Shown here: in pieces, positions 38,252-48,791 of the stretch
Layout: every line of letters starts with the position of its first letter
Position numbering within the stretch: position 1 is the first letter of the stretch
NCBI GenBank assembly: GCA_963805715.1
Contig: CAWDVK010000007.1
Location: 62,001-126,000 of the forward strand
Origin: CAWDVK01 sp963805715
Lineage (GTDB): Bacteria > Actinomycetota > Actinomycetes > Streptosporangiales > Streptosporangiaceae
Direction of reading: 5' to 3'
Length of the DNA: 64,000 nucleotides
The notes under the pieces: generated by a model
The model's database searches: none
What the model was told of the DNA's origin: nothing
What the model saw: the letters and a program-made list of their open reading frames with translations, nothing else
Program-made: the position numbers and the translations under genes

Positions 38252-39448
38252 TCAGCCAGCCACCAGCCGCCGCAGCGCCAGCTCGGCGTAGAGGGCTGTG
38301 CCGTCAGCCAGCGCCCTATCGTCGAACACGGCGTCGGCCGAGTGATTGAACGGTGCCGTGGCCGGATCGGCGTCTGGCGGGCACGCGCCCAGCATGATGA
38401 ACGCTCCGGGGACCTGCTCGAGCACGTAGGAGAAATCCTCCGAGCCAGTGATCGGGTTCGGGGCCGCGACAAAGCGGCCCTCGCCCAGCACCCCGGCGAT
38501 CGCCTGCTCGGCGAACGCCACCTCAGCCGCGTTGTTGACGGTCACCGGGTAGTTGCCGACGTACTGCACCTCAGCGGTCAGGCCGTGCGCCGCCGCGATC
38601 TCGCGCACCAGGGCCGGCGCGGCGGCCGCCACGGCGGCGCGTGCCTCGGCGGAGAACGAGCGGACCGTGGCCTCGAACCGCGCCTCGTCCGGGATGACGT
38701 TGTCGGTCGTCCCGGCGTGGAAGCTGCCGACCGTGATCACGACCGGATCGAATACGTCGAACCGCCTGGTGACCATCGTCTGCAGGGCGATGACGATCTC
38801 GCAGGCAGCCGGGATCGGATCAGCGGCCCGGTGCGGCTGGGAAGCGTGGCCGCCGTGCCCGCGGACCGTCACCTCCAGCGTGTCCGCCGCCGCCATCATC
38901 GTGCCCGGCCGGGACATCGAGACTCCCAGCGGCAGCAGCCCCGAGGCGACGTGCAGGCCGAACGCGGCCACCGGCCGCTCCCCGGCCGCGTCGAGCACTC
39001 CCTCGTCGATCATCTGCCGCGCGCCCCCCAGCCCCTCCTCGCCGGGCTGGAACATGAAGATGACATTGCCGGGCAGCTCCGGCTGGCGAGCCGACAGCAG
39101 CCGGGCCGCGCCGGCCAGCATGGCCGTGTGCAGGTCGTGCCCGCAGGCGTGCATGACCCCCTCGACGGCCGAGGCATACGGAAGCCCGGTGCGCTCCGCG
39201 ACCGGCAGCGCGTCCATGTCCCCGCGGAGCAAGACCGTCCTGCCGGGCTTGCCGCCGCGCAGTACCGCGGTCACCGAGCTGAGCGACCGGCCCCGGCTGA
39301 TCTCCAGCGGGAGCCCGTCGAGAGCGTCCAGCACCTTGCGCTGCGTCCTGGGCAGATCCAGGCCGATCTCCGGATCGCGGTGAATGGCGTGCCGCAGCTC
39401 GGCAATGTCGCCGCTGATGGCGATGGCGTCGTGCAGGACCTCAGCCAC
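38252..39448 (-). CDS. M20D-family amidohydrolase (hippurate hydrolase/aminoacylase-like)
   Basis: Metal-dependent amidohydrolase of 398 residues of the IAA-amino-acid hydrolase/hippuricase type, removing N-acyl groups from amino acids. The metal-binding residues are in MHACGHDLHTAML, FMFQPGEEGLGGA (general base glutamates) and TGSEDFSYVLEQVPGAF. A dimerisation lid lies in between (VTVRGHGGHASQPHRAADPI). GTG 39448 is chosen because GAAGGAGAGG lies upstream; the open frame further upstream is not coding. Convergent with mdh and divergent from the CNNM gene across 226 bases, in which nothing distinct is seen. Confidence 0.9.
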   Translation of the reverse strand: MAEVLHDAIAISGDIAELRHAIHRDPEIGLDLPRTQRKVLDALDGLPLEISRGRSLSSVTAVLRGGKPGRTVLLRGDMDALPVAERTGLPYASAVEGVMHACGHDLHTAMLAGAARLLSARQPELPGNVIFMFQPGEEGLGGARQMIDEGVLDAAGERPVAAFGLHVASGLLPLGVSMSRPGTMMAAADTLEVTVRGHGGHASQPHRAADPIPAACEIVIALQTMVTRRFDVFDPVVITVGSFHAGTTDNVIPDEARFEATVRSFSAEARAAVAAAAPALVREIAAAHGLTAEVQYVGNYPVTVNNAAEVAFAEQAIAGVLGEGRFVAAPNPITGSEDFSYVLEQVPGAFIMLGACPPDADPATAPFNHSADAVFDDRALADGTALYAELALRRLVAG

Positions 39449-39674
39449 TATCGGACCTCTCCTTCGCGTTACGGTGCGTACCGGGAATAACCCCCAGAAT
39501 CGTACGCTCGCGGCTGGCCGCGGCCGCCGTCGCCCGACTGTCCCCGCTTCGGCCGTCCGGACTGCGTAGACTGTGCGGACACCGCGCGGCCGTGCGGTGC
39601 CTGCCACGGCCGATGGTGCCTGGTGACCAGGCAGTCATCGCGCGAGGCCAAGCTACGAGGTCGGGGATCCAGAG

Positions 39675-41012
39675 GTGAACGGCGTCGGCTGGGACATTCT
39701 CCTCGTCCTGGCCGTGGTTCTCATCGGCGGGTTCTTTGCTGCCGCCGAGATGGCCCTCGTGTCGCTCCGCGAGGGCCAGGTACGCGCGCTGGCCAGGCGA
39801 GGCAAGCGCGGTCAGCGGGTAGCCAGGCTCGCGCAGGACCCGAACAGGTTCCTGTCGGCGGTCCAGATCGGCGTGACGCTCGCGACGCTGCTGTCCGGAG
39901 CGTTCGGGGCGGCGCTGCTGGCTGGCCGGCTGAAATCCTGGATGGGGCATCACCTGTCCCTGTCGCCCGACGTGGACTCGGCGCTTTCCCTGGTCATCGT
40001 CACGCTGGTGATCTCGTACTTCACGCTGGTGTTCGGCGAGCTGGCGCCGAAGCGCATCGCGCTGCAGCGATCCGAGCGGGTTTCGATGCTGGCCGGCCCG
40101 CTGCTGGACCGGATGGCGACGCTGGCCAGGCCGCTGGTCTGGCTGCTGTCCCGGTCCACCAACCTGATCGTGAAGCTGGTCGGCGGCGATCCGTCGGTCA
40201 GCCGCGGCGTGATGACCGATGAGGAGCTCCGCGACATGGTGGCGGCCAACCAGTCGCTCAGCGCGGATGAGCGGCGCATCGTGGGCGAGGTATTCGACGC
40301 CGGAAAGCGGCAGATCCGCGAGGTGCTCGTGCCGCGGACCGAGGTCGAGTTCCTGCCGGCCGTGATGACGCTGCGCGATGCGGTGGCCATCGTGGCGGAG
40401 GCGCCGTACTCCCGGTTCCCCGTCTATCAGGAGTCCTACGACGATGTGATCGGCTTCGTGCACGCCAGGGACCTGCTGGACGTGGGGGCCGACGGCGGGT
40501 CCCGCCGGGTCGGCGAGGTGTGCCGGCCGGTGAAGTTCCTCCCGACCAGCAAGACCGTGCTATCCGCCTTGTCGGAAATGCGGAAAGAGCGGGCCCACCT
40601 GGCCATCGTGATGGACGAATACGGCGGGACGGCCGGCATCGTGACGCTGGAAGACCTGGTCGAGGAGCTCATCGGGGACATTCAGGACGAGTACGACAGG
40701 GACGAGGGCCGGGCCCGGCACCTGCATGGTGGCGAGCTCGAGGTTGACGGCCTGCTGAACCTGGACGAGTTCGCCGAGCAGACCGGACTGGAGCTGCCGG
40801 AGGGCCCGTACGAGACCGTGGCGGGCTACCTGCTGTCCGCGCTGGGGCATCTGCCGAGTGACGGAGAGTCGGCTCAGGTGGCCGGGCGCAAGCTGACGGT
40901 GACGGAGCTCGATGGCCGGCGGATCTCCCGGGTCCGGGTGGGCCCGGCCGGGCCGCCGCCCGCGGGGGCTGTGGCCGGCGAGCGGCAGGAGCCGGGGGCC
41001 ACCGGCCGATAG
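39675..41012 (+). CDS. CNNM/HlyC-CorC family membrane transporter (hemolysin-like)
   Basis: A 445-residue protein. The N-terminal CNNM (DUF21) domain has four hydrophobic segments (starting ILLVLAVVLIGGFFAAAEMA) and the MALVSLREGQ motif. A CBS pair follows at about 215-335 (EVLVPRTEVEFLP and HLAIVMDEYGGTAGIVTLED). The C-terminal CorC_HlyC domain (LNLDEFAEQTGLELPEGPYE) ends the protein. The family is associated with magnesium/cobalt efflux or homeostasis; the hemolysin label is historical. GTG start. It precedes the repeat-rich guaA leader. Confidence 0.92.
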   Translation: MNGVGWDILLVLAVVLIGGFFAAAEMALVSLREGQVRALARRGKRGQRVARLAQDPNRFLSAVQIGVTLATLLSGAFGAALLAGRLKSWMGHHLSLSPDVDSALSLVIVTLVISYFTLVFGELAPKRIALQRSERVSMLAGPLLDRMATLARPLVWLLSRSTNLIVKLVGGDPSVSRGVMTDEELRDMVAANQSLSADERRIVGEVFDAGKRQIREVLVPRTEVEFLPAVMTLRDAVAIVAEAPYSRFPVYQESYDDVIGFVHARDLLDVGADGGSRRVGEVCRPVKFLPTSKTVLSALSEMRKERAHLAIVMDEYGGTAGIVTLEDLVEELIGDIQDEYDRDEGRARHLHGGELEVDGLLNLDEFAEQTGLELPEGPYETVAGYLLSALGHLPSDGESAQVAGRKLTVTELDGRRISRVRVGPAGPPPAGAVAGERQEPGATGR

Positions 41013-41099
41013 ACTGGCGGGCCAGGATCATCTCGGCACGCGGCCCGGTGCTGCCGGGCAGGCACCGTGGCCAGGACAGCCAGTTCGGTCGGAGAACCG

Positions 41100-41276
41100 T
41101 GCGGTCAGAGCACATAGTGCGGTCAGAAGACACAGCGCGGTCAGAAGACACAGTGCGCCCGGACAACACAGGGCGCCCGGACAACACAGCGCGCCCGGAC
41201 AACACAGGGCACGCGGAAACACAGGGCACGCGGAAACACAGTGCAGCCAGCAGAGACAGGGCGGCCAGGAGAGACA

Positions 41277-41295
<19 letters not shown>
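41100..41295 (+). repeat. Eleven-unit 17/18-bp tandem repeat running into guaA
   Basis: Eleven consecutive units, nine of 18 and two of 17 bases, share an NGCGSYC-like start and a GACACAG-like end. Examples are TGCGGTCAGAAGACACAG and GGCGCCCGGACAACACAG. Identical or near-identical neighbours occur in runs of two or three, indicating recent duplication. Unit 10 (41260-41277) supplies the guaA ribosome-binding site AGGAGA and the first base of its GTG start. Unit 11 is the first coding segment. Confidence 0.92.
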
Positions 41296-42917
<1,622 letters not shown>

Positions 42918-42928
42918 TCGGGCGCCGG

Positions 42929-44191
42929 TCAGGTGACGCGTGACTGCTCGGCCGGGATGTCGGCGTACGACTTCTCGGCCGTGATCTCGCGGACCTGCTG
43001 CATGGCATCCCACACGTCCGTGAACCTGACGTACAGCGCCGCCGGGCCGAGCCGGAGCCGGTCGGGCGTCCGGTAGTCGCCGATCACCTTGGCGCGGAGC
43101 AGCGCCTGGCTGATCCGCCAGGCATCCGGATGGCGCAGGCTCACATGACCACCGCGCCGCGCGTCAGCTCGCGGCGACGCCAGCGCGAACCCGAGCGGCG
43201 CGAGCCATTCGTCAGCGAGCGAGATGAGGTAGCTGGTCAGCTGGATGCTCTTGGCCCGGAGCCGGTCCAGGCCGGCCTCGCCGAGCAGCCGGGCCCCCTC
43301 CTCGACGGCCACCGCGCCGATGATCTGCGGAGTACCGGTGGCGAACGCGTCAATTCCCGCTGCCGGGTGGTAGCGCGGTCCCATCTCGAACTGATTCTGC
43401 TGGCCGAACCAGCCCCAGATCGGCTGCCGCAGCTGCGGCAGCAGGTCCTCCCGCACGTACAGGAAGGCCGGTGCGCCAGGGCCGGCATTGACGTACTTGT
43501 AGGTGCACCCGACGGCAGCGTCGGCGCCGCTCGCGTCCAGTTCCACTGGCACGGCGCCGACGGAGTGACTGAGGTCCCACAGCGTCAGCGCGCCAGAACG
43601 GTGCACGAGATCGGTCAGGGCGGCCATGTCGGCCAGCGCGCCGCTGCGGTAGGCCACGTGCGAGAGGCTGACCAGCGCGGTGCGGTCATCCAGCGCCTCA
43701 GCCAGGACCTCGGCGCTGACGCCCTCATCCATATCCGCCGGCAGCAGCCGCAGCTCGCAGCCGCGCTGGGCGGCAATCCCCTCGAGCACGTACCGGTCGG
43801 TCGGGAAGTTGTCATCGTCGGTAATGATCACGTCCCGGCCCTGCCGGGCATCCAGCATGGACCAGGCCAGCTTGTACAGGTTGACGGTGACCGAGTCGCA
43901 GACCAGGACCTGGCCCGGTGCGGAGCCGAGGAGATGCTCGGCGAGCATGTCGCCGGCCTGGCGGGGGGTGCTCATCCAGTGCCCCCAGGAGCGTACGAGA
44001 TCCTCACCCCACTCCCGGTCGATCACTCCGGCGATCCGCGCCTGGGTCCTGGCCGGCAGCGGGCCCAGGGAGTTCCCGTCCAGGTAAATGAGCTCCGGAT
44101 CATGCCGGACGAACCGGTCCCGGAATGCCGCCAGCGGATCAGCGGCATCCAGCGATTCGGCATATGACCGATCTGCGGAGAACGTCGTCAC
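42929..44191 (-). CDS. kynU: Kynureninase
   Basis: Pyridoxal-phosphate enzyme of 420 residues that cleaves kynurenine to anthranilate and alanine in tryptophan degradation. Landmarks are ELIYLDGNSLGPLPARTQAR, the cofactor-binding CDSVTVNLYKLAWSML, LWDLSHSVGAVPVELD (aspartate contacting the pyridine nitrogen) and the Schiff-base lysine in GCTYKYVNAGPGAPAFLYV. GTG 44191 with TAGGA just upstream; the longer frame is not supported. It ends 11 bases from the convergent guaA stop. Other kyn genes are not in the window. Confidence 0.94.
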   Translation of the reverse strand: MTTFSADRSYAESLDAADPLAAFRDRFVRHDPELIYLDGNSLGPLPARTQARIAGVIDREWGEDLVRSWGHWMSTPRQAGDMLAEHLLGSAPGQVLVCDSVTVNLYKLAWSMLDARQGRDVIITDDDNFPTDRYVLEGIAAQRGCELRLLPADMDEGVSAEVLAEALDDRTALVSLSHVAYRSGALADMAALTDLVHRSGALTLWDLSHSVGAVPVELDASGADAAVGCTYKYVNAGPGAPAFLYVREDLLPQLRQPIWGWFGQQNQFEMGPRYHPAAGIDAFATGTPQIIGAVAVEEGARLLGEAGLDRLRAKSIQLTSYLISLADEWLAPLGFALASPRADARRGGHVSLRHPDAWRISQALLRAKVIGDYRTPDRLRLGPAALYVRFTDVWDAMQQVREITAEKSYADIPAEQSRVT

Positions 44192-44484
44192 AATTCCTAC
44201 CCTAACTAAGCTCGCCGACACTGACGGGTGAACCCGCGGCGCGGGATCTGGGAGTCTTCCCGCGCAGCACGCCGCCATGCACCGCAGCGCTTCCCCCGCC
44301 AGCGGCGCGGCGACGCTGCCTGCCGGGAAAGCGCAGGCCAGGCGGGGCGACGCTGTCCGGGGAGCCGGGCGAAGCGCGCCGGGATGGCGCAGCCAGCGTG
44401 ACGCCGCGCGGCGACAGCGGCGCGGCAGGTCGCGGTCCGCGGGAGGAGCGCAGGCCAGGCCGGAGCACCGGTCCCGGATGAGCT
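44192..44484. other. Gene-free interval between kynU and the CoxG-like gene
   Basis: These 293 bases are very GC-rich with scattered short direct repeats; gcgcaggccagg occurs near 44331 and 44449. Open frames on both strands here lack a ribosome-binding site and recognisable content. No RNA gene seen. Confidence 0.6.
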
Positions 44485-45555
44485 CTACCGGCGGGCGCGG
44501 CTCCGTCGCCGCAGCCCCAGCAGCACGAGGAGCAGCAGGAGGCCGCCTGCCACCGGGAGGGCTCGCTTGAGAACCGGCACGCCGGCCACGCTGAGCAGGT
44601 CGATGGCGTCGTCCTCAGGCGGCTGCCAGGCCTCGCCTGACGCCGGTACCGACCGCAGCGGGGTAACCGCCGGCGTCGGTGCCGTGCCTGCGGCCGGCCT
44701 GCCTGCGCCCGCGGCCGCGGGCGCGCCCGTCGCCGGGCCGCCGCTCTCTGCCTCGGCGCCGTCCGCGCTCCCCGCGGACTCGCTCAGGCCGAGCCCGCGG
44801 GCGGCCAGCCGCTGGCGGATGTCCTCCACCGATGCCCGGCCGATGTTCTCAATCGACAGCAGCTGCCGTGGCGTTCTCGCGACCAGATCGCCGATCGTGT
44901 GGATGCCCTCGCGGCGCAGGCTGTTGTAGGCGCGCAGCGGCAGGTCCAGTTCCTCGATCGGCAGCGCCAGGTCGTCCGCGCCGGCAGCCGGTGACGGCTG
45001 ATCCGCGGGCCTGCCGGTCGCTGCCCCGTCCGCCGCGGCCAGGTGACGGGCGGCCGGGTGGTCATGGCCAGTGCCAGGGCCGGCCTCCTGGCCTGAGACG
45101 GCCGCCGGGCTTCCGGCGGCCAGCATGTCGGCCAGGTTGCCGGCGAAGATGCCGATCAGCCGCTCGCCCACCTCGGCCATCACGCCGCGGCCGAACTGGG
45201 CGGGCTTGCCGGTCACGTTCAGGGTGGTGTGCACGATCACGTGCGTCTCATCGCCGCGGCCTTCCAGCATGGAGCGCACCGTGGCCGACGCCGTGCCGGC
45301 CCCGCGGGTCTCCTTGCCGGATGCCTCGAGGGTAACGAGGTGGGCGTGCTCGTCGCGCTCGGTGAACTTGGCGGTGCCTGCGTAGGTCATGGCGATTGGC
45401 CCCACCTTGACCTTGATCTTCCCGCTGATCGCGTCGCCGTCCACCGCGTCGAGGGTGGCGCCCGGCATGCAGGGCGCCACCCGCTCCACGTCCAGCAGCA
45501 CTTCCCACGCCCGCTCCTCCGGGACCGGGACGGTGAATGAGTGCTCTAGCTCCAT
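44485..45555 (-). CDS. CoxG-like SRPBCC protein fused to an RNA polymerase alpha-CTD-like domain and a C-terminal membrane anchor
   Basis: A 356-residue protein with three parts. Residues 1-147 are a CoxG/SRPBCC lipid-binding fold (ELEHSFTVPVPEERAWEVLL, then GRGVMAEVGERLIGIFAGNL). Residues 194-258 match the RNA polymerase alpha C-terminal domain: LPIEELDLPLRAYNSLRREG, then IHTIGDLVARTPRQLLSIEN and IGRASVEDIRQRL. Compared with E. coli alpha, Arg208, Asn211, Gly239 and Ser242 match the DNA-contacting R265, N268, G296 and S299, while K298 is alanine. After a low-complexity linker, residues about 332-348 form one membrane helix followed by a basic tail (RRRSRARR). It starts three bases after the coxM stop, at the end of the cox gene order. 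CoxG proteins act in CO-dehydrogenase function at the membrane; the added domain's role is unknown. Confidence 0.9.
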   Translation of the reverse strand: MELEHSFTVPVPEERAWEVLLDVERVAPCMPGATLDAVDGDAISGKIKVKVGPIAMTYAGTAKFTERDEHAHLVTLEASGKETRGAGTASATVRSMLEGRGDETHVIVHTTLNVTGKPAQFGRGVMAEVGERLIGIFAGNLADMLAAGSPAAVSGQEAGPGTGHDHPAARHLAAADGAATGRPADQPSPAAGADDLALPIEELDLPLRAYNSLRREGIHTIGDLVARTPRQLLSIENIGRASVEDIRQRLAARGLGLSESAGSADGAEAESGGPATGAPAAAGAGRPAAGTAPTPAVTPLRSVPASGEAWQPPEDDAIDLLSVAGVPVLKRALPVAGGLLLLLVLLGLRRRSRARR

Positions 45556-45558
45556 CTG

Positions 45559-46416
45559 TCAGACTCCTGCCGCTGCCGCCAGTGCTCGGCCGGTCAGGAC
45601 TCGCGCGAGGTGACGCCGGTAATCAGGCGCCCCGTGCAGGTCCGCCGGTGGCTGCGTTCCCTCGCCCGCGCTAGCCGCTGCCGCGCGCAGCGCCTCGGCG
45701 CTGGCCTGCGCCCCGGCGGCGGCGGCCTCGACCGCCGTTGCCCGGACCGGGACCGGGCCCATATTGGTCAGCCCGACCCGTGCCTCGGCAACCTCGCCGT
45801 TCGTGCGCCTCGCCAGCGCCGCCACGCCCACAGTGGCCCAGGACTGCGCGGTGCGATGGAACTTCTCGTAACGATATCCCCAGTCGCCGCCAAGCTTCGG
45901 CACCCGGATGCCTGTCAGGATCTCATCCGGCTCCAGCGCGGTCGTCAGGTAGTCGACGAAGAAGTCCGCGGCCGCGATCTCGCGCTCGCCGCACGGCCCG
46001 CGAGCGATGAGCGTCGCGTCCAGCGCCAGCACGACCGCGGGCAGGTCGCCGGCCGGGTCGCCGTGCACCAGCGAGCCGCCGAGGGTGCCGCGGTGCCGGA
46101 CCGCGGGATCGGCGACCGTTCCGGTGGCCTGCGCCAGCAGGCCGCAGTGCTCGCCGATCAGCGGGTCATGCACGACCTGGTAGTGCGTGGTCCGGGCGCC
46201 GATCAGCAGGGCGTCCCCGGTGCCGGTCACGCCGCTCAGCTCGTCCACGCCGCCGATGTCGACCAGCAGCTCGGGATAGGCGAGCCGCAGCCGCAGCAGC
46301 GGGAGCAGGCTCTGGCCGCCGGCAATTACCTTCGCGTCCTCGCCGCCGCCGGCCAGCGCGCTGACCGCCTCATCGAGCGAGCCAGGGCGGACATAGTCGA
46401 ACGCTGTCGGGATCAT
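45559..46416 (-). CDS. coxM: CO dehydrogenase medium (FAD-binding) subunit-like protein
   Basis: A 285-residue flavoprotein subunit of a molybdenum hydroxylase. FAD motifs are VIAGGQSLLPLLRLRLA near residue 31 and TLGGSLVHGDPAGDLPAVVL near 111. The C-terminal CODH FAD subdomain is present (ATVGVAALARRT, then VGLTNMGPVPVRA). Its ATG overlaps the coxL stop by four bases. It appears intact although both upstream partner genes are damaged. Confidence 0.93.
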   Translation of the reverse strand: MIPTAFDYVRPGSLDEAVSALAGGGEDAKVIAGGQSLLPLLRLRLAYPELLVDIGGVDELSGVTGTGDALLIGARTTHYQVVHDPLIGEHCGLLAQATGTVADPAVRHRGTLGGSLVHGDPAGDLPAVVLALDATLIARGPCGEREIAAADFFVDYLTTALEPDEILTGIRVPKLGGDWGYRYEKFHRTAQSWATVGVAALARRTNGEVAEARVGLTNMGPVPVRATAVEAAAAGAQASAEALRAAAASAGEGTQPPADLHGAPDYRRHLARVLTGRALAAAAGV

Positions 46417-48612
46417 GCCGCGCCTCCGCTCTGCCGGGCCGCACCGCTCTGGCCGGCCCCGCCCTGCGGGCTGCTGCCCTGCGCCTGATCACTCTGCCGC
46501 GCCGCGTGCGGCTCGGCGGCGCTCGCCTGCGCGCCGCCCCCGGCAGCCTGGATGGCCCGCCAGACCCGCTCCGGCGTGCACGGCATCGTGATGTCACGCA
46601 CGCCGAGCGGGCGGAGCGCGTCCATGATCGCGTTGACGACCGCGGGCGTGGACGCGATCGTCCCGGCCTCGCCGACGCCCTTGACGCCGAGCCGGTTGGC
46701 CGCCGGGCTCTCGGTCCTGGTGGTGACATACGAGGGCAGGTCGGGCGCCGCGGGCACCAGGTAATCGGCCAGCGTCACCGTCACCAGGTTGCCGTCGTCG
46801 TCGTAGACGCCCTCCTCGTACAGGGCCTGGGCGATGCCCTGCGCGATGCCGCCGTGCACCTGGCCTCGACGATGAGTGGGTTGACCACCACCCCGACGTC
46901 GTCCACCGCCACGTACGAGCGGATCTTCACGAACCCGGTCTCGGTATCCACCTCGGTCGCGCACAGGTGCGTCCCGTGCGGGAAGGAGAAGTTATCCGGG
47001 TCGTAGGTGGCGTCGCTGTCCAGCGAGGGCTCGACCCCCTCCGGCAGGTTATGCGCGGCGAAGGTGGCCAGCGCGATCTCCTGGATCGTCTTGCTGGCCC
47101 CGGAGCCGCTGCGGGAGCGGAATACCCCGCCAGCGAACTCGAGGTCATCGGGCGGTGCCTCCAGCAGCGCGGACGCGATGACCTTAGCCTTCTCGATCAC
47201 CTTGTCGCAGGCCGAGACCAGGGCCAGGCCGCCCACGGCCAGCGACCGCGATCCGTAGGTGTCCATGCCCTTGGGCGCGACCTGAGTGTCGCCGTGCAGC
47301 ACCCGGATGTCCTCGAACGGCACGCCCAGCTGATCGGACACGATCTGGCTCCAGGCCGTCTCGTGCCCCTGCCCGTGCGCGCTGGCGCCAGTGACGACCT
47401 CGACCTTCCCGGTCGGCAGCATCCGGATCGACGCATGCTCCCAGCCGCCCGCCCCGTAGGCGAGCGACCCCAGCACGCGGGACGGGGCCAGCCCGCACAT
47501 CTCGGTGAAGGTGGAGATGCCGATGCCGAGGCGCACCGAGTCGCCGCGCGAATTCCGTTCTGCCTGCTCGCGGCGGAGCGCGTCGTAGTCGAATAGCTCG
47601 CGTGCCCTCGCGGTGGCCGCCTCGTAGTTGCCCGAGTCGTAGGTGAGTCCGCAGATCGTGGTGTAGGGGAACTCCTCGCGGGTGATCCAGTTCCGCTCCC
47701 GCAGCTCAAGCGGCTCGATGCCGAGCTCAGCCGCGAGATCGTCCATGATCCGCTCGATCGCGAAGGTGGCCTCCGGGCGGCCCGCCCCGCGGTAGGCGTC
47801 CGTGGGCATCTTGGTGGTGAAGACGCCGGTGCAGCGGAACGAGTACGCGTCCATCTTGTAGATGCTGTTGAACATGAAGGCGCCGAGCAACGGCACGCCG
47901 GGCGCGACCAGCATCAGGTAGGCGCCCATGTCGGCCAGCAGGTCAACGGACAGGCCGCGGATCTTGCCGTCGCGGTCGGCGGCGATCCTGATCCGCTGCC
48001 ACTGGTCCCGGCCGTGGTGCACGGTCATATTGCCCTCGCTGCGGGACTCGGTCCACTTGACCGGCTTCCCGAGCCTGCGCGCGATCAGCAGGGCCAGCTC
48101 CTCCTCGGCGGTGACCTGCAGCTTGGAGCCGAAGCCGCCGCCAACGTCGGGGGCGATCACGCGGAGGTTCTGCTCGCCGATGCCGGTGATCGCGGCGAGC
48201 AGGAACCGCAGCACATGCGGGATCTGGGTCGCCGACCAGAGCGTGTACTCGTCGCCGAAACTGGCGCAGAGCACCGAGCGCGGTTCCATCGCGCACGGGA
48301 TCAGCCGCTGCTGCCGGTAATTGCGCTCCAGCACAACGTGAGCGCCGGAGAACGCGGCGTCCAGGTCACCGTTGGCGAATACCCATTCGAAACTTTTGTT
48401 CCCCTCCGCGTGCACCTTCGGCGAGCTCTCGTCCAGCGCGGTGCGGATGTCCAGCACCGGGGCCAGCGGCGCGTAATCGATGTCAATGCTCGCCAGGGCG
48501 TCCGCCGCGGCGTACCGGTCGCGGGCGATGACCACCGCGACGGCCTCGCCGACGTACCGGACTTCGTCGACGGCCATCGCCGGATCGCGGGGATGAAGAT
48601 GTCCTCGGTCAC
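46413..48612 (-). pseudogene. coxL: CO dehydrogenase large subunit-like (form II), N-terminus missing and two frameshifts
   Basis: Molybdopterin-binding catalytic subunit of the xanthine oxidase family. The active-site loop reads AYRGAGR, the form II signature, not the AYXCSFR of proven CO dehydrogenases. VAPDVGGGFGSKLQV, SAHGQGHETAWSQIV and VKGVGEAGTIASTPAVVNAI (catalytic glutamate) are present. Three defects are seen. About 90 N-terminal residues are missing. A shift near 48589-48592 (four G on the plus strand where five restore the frame) separates VTEDIFIP from the main frame. A shift near 46863 (NPLIVE then QVHGGIAQG in another frame) fits one lost G. The last 30 residues are Gln/Ser/Gly-rich. 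As read it cannot make a full protein. Confidence 0.87.
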
Positions 48613-48725
48613 CGGCGCAGCAGGTCAGTCGCGGCCATGATCATGCCAGGCGTGCAGTAGCCGCACTGCAGGGCGTGCTCCTCGTGGAACGCCCGCTGCA
48701 TCGGGTGCAGCTCGCCGTTGGCGGC
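48609..48725 (-). pseudogene. coxS: CO dehydrogenase small subunit remnant
   Basis: About 38 codons encode the middle of an iron-sulfur small subunit (NGELHPMQRAFHEEHALQCG, then YCTPGMIMAATDLLRR and stop). The first [2Fe-2S] domain and the CRCTGY end of the second cluster are absent. Only the CxxC pair in QCGYC remains. The frame stays open up to the pstB stop at 48794 but those residues are not clearly CoxS. Directly downstream the coxL sequence begins mid-protein, so a deletion has joined the two genes here, or the assembly has. Confidence 0.75.
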
Positions 48726-48791
48726 CCGGGCCGTCGCACCAGCCCCTCCTGTCGCGATCAGGCGGGCGCCGTCTCCCGCCGGGCGCAGCCC

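Noticed and set aside
44202..44570. Open frames on both strands between kynU and the CoxG-like gene
   Set aside because: Neither has a start signal or recognisable composition; both overlap real genes at one end.
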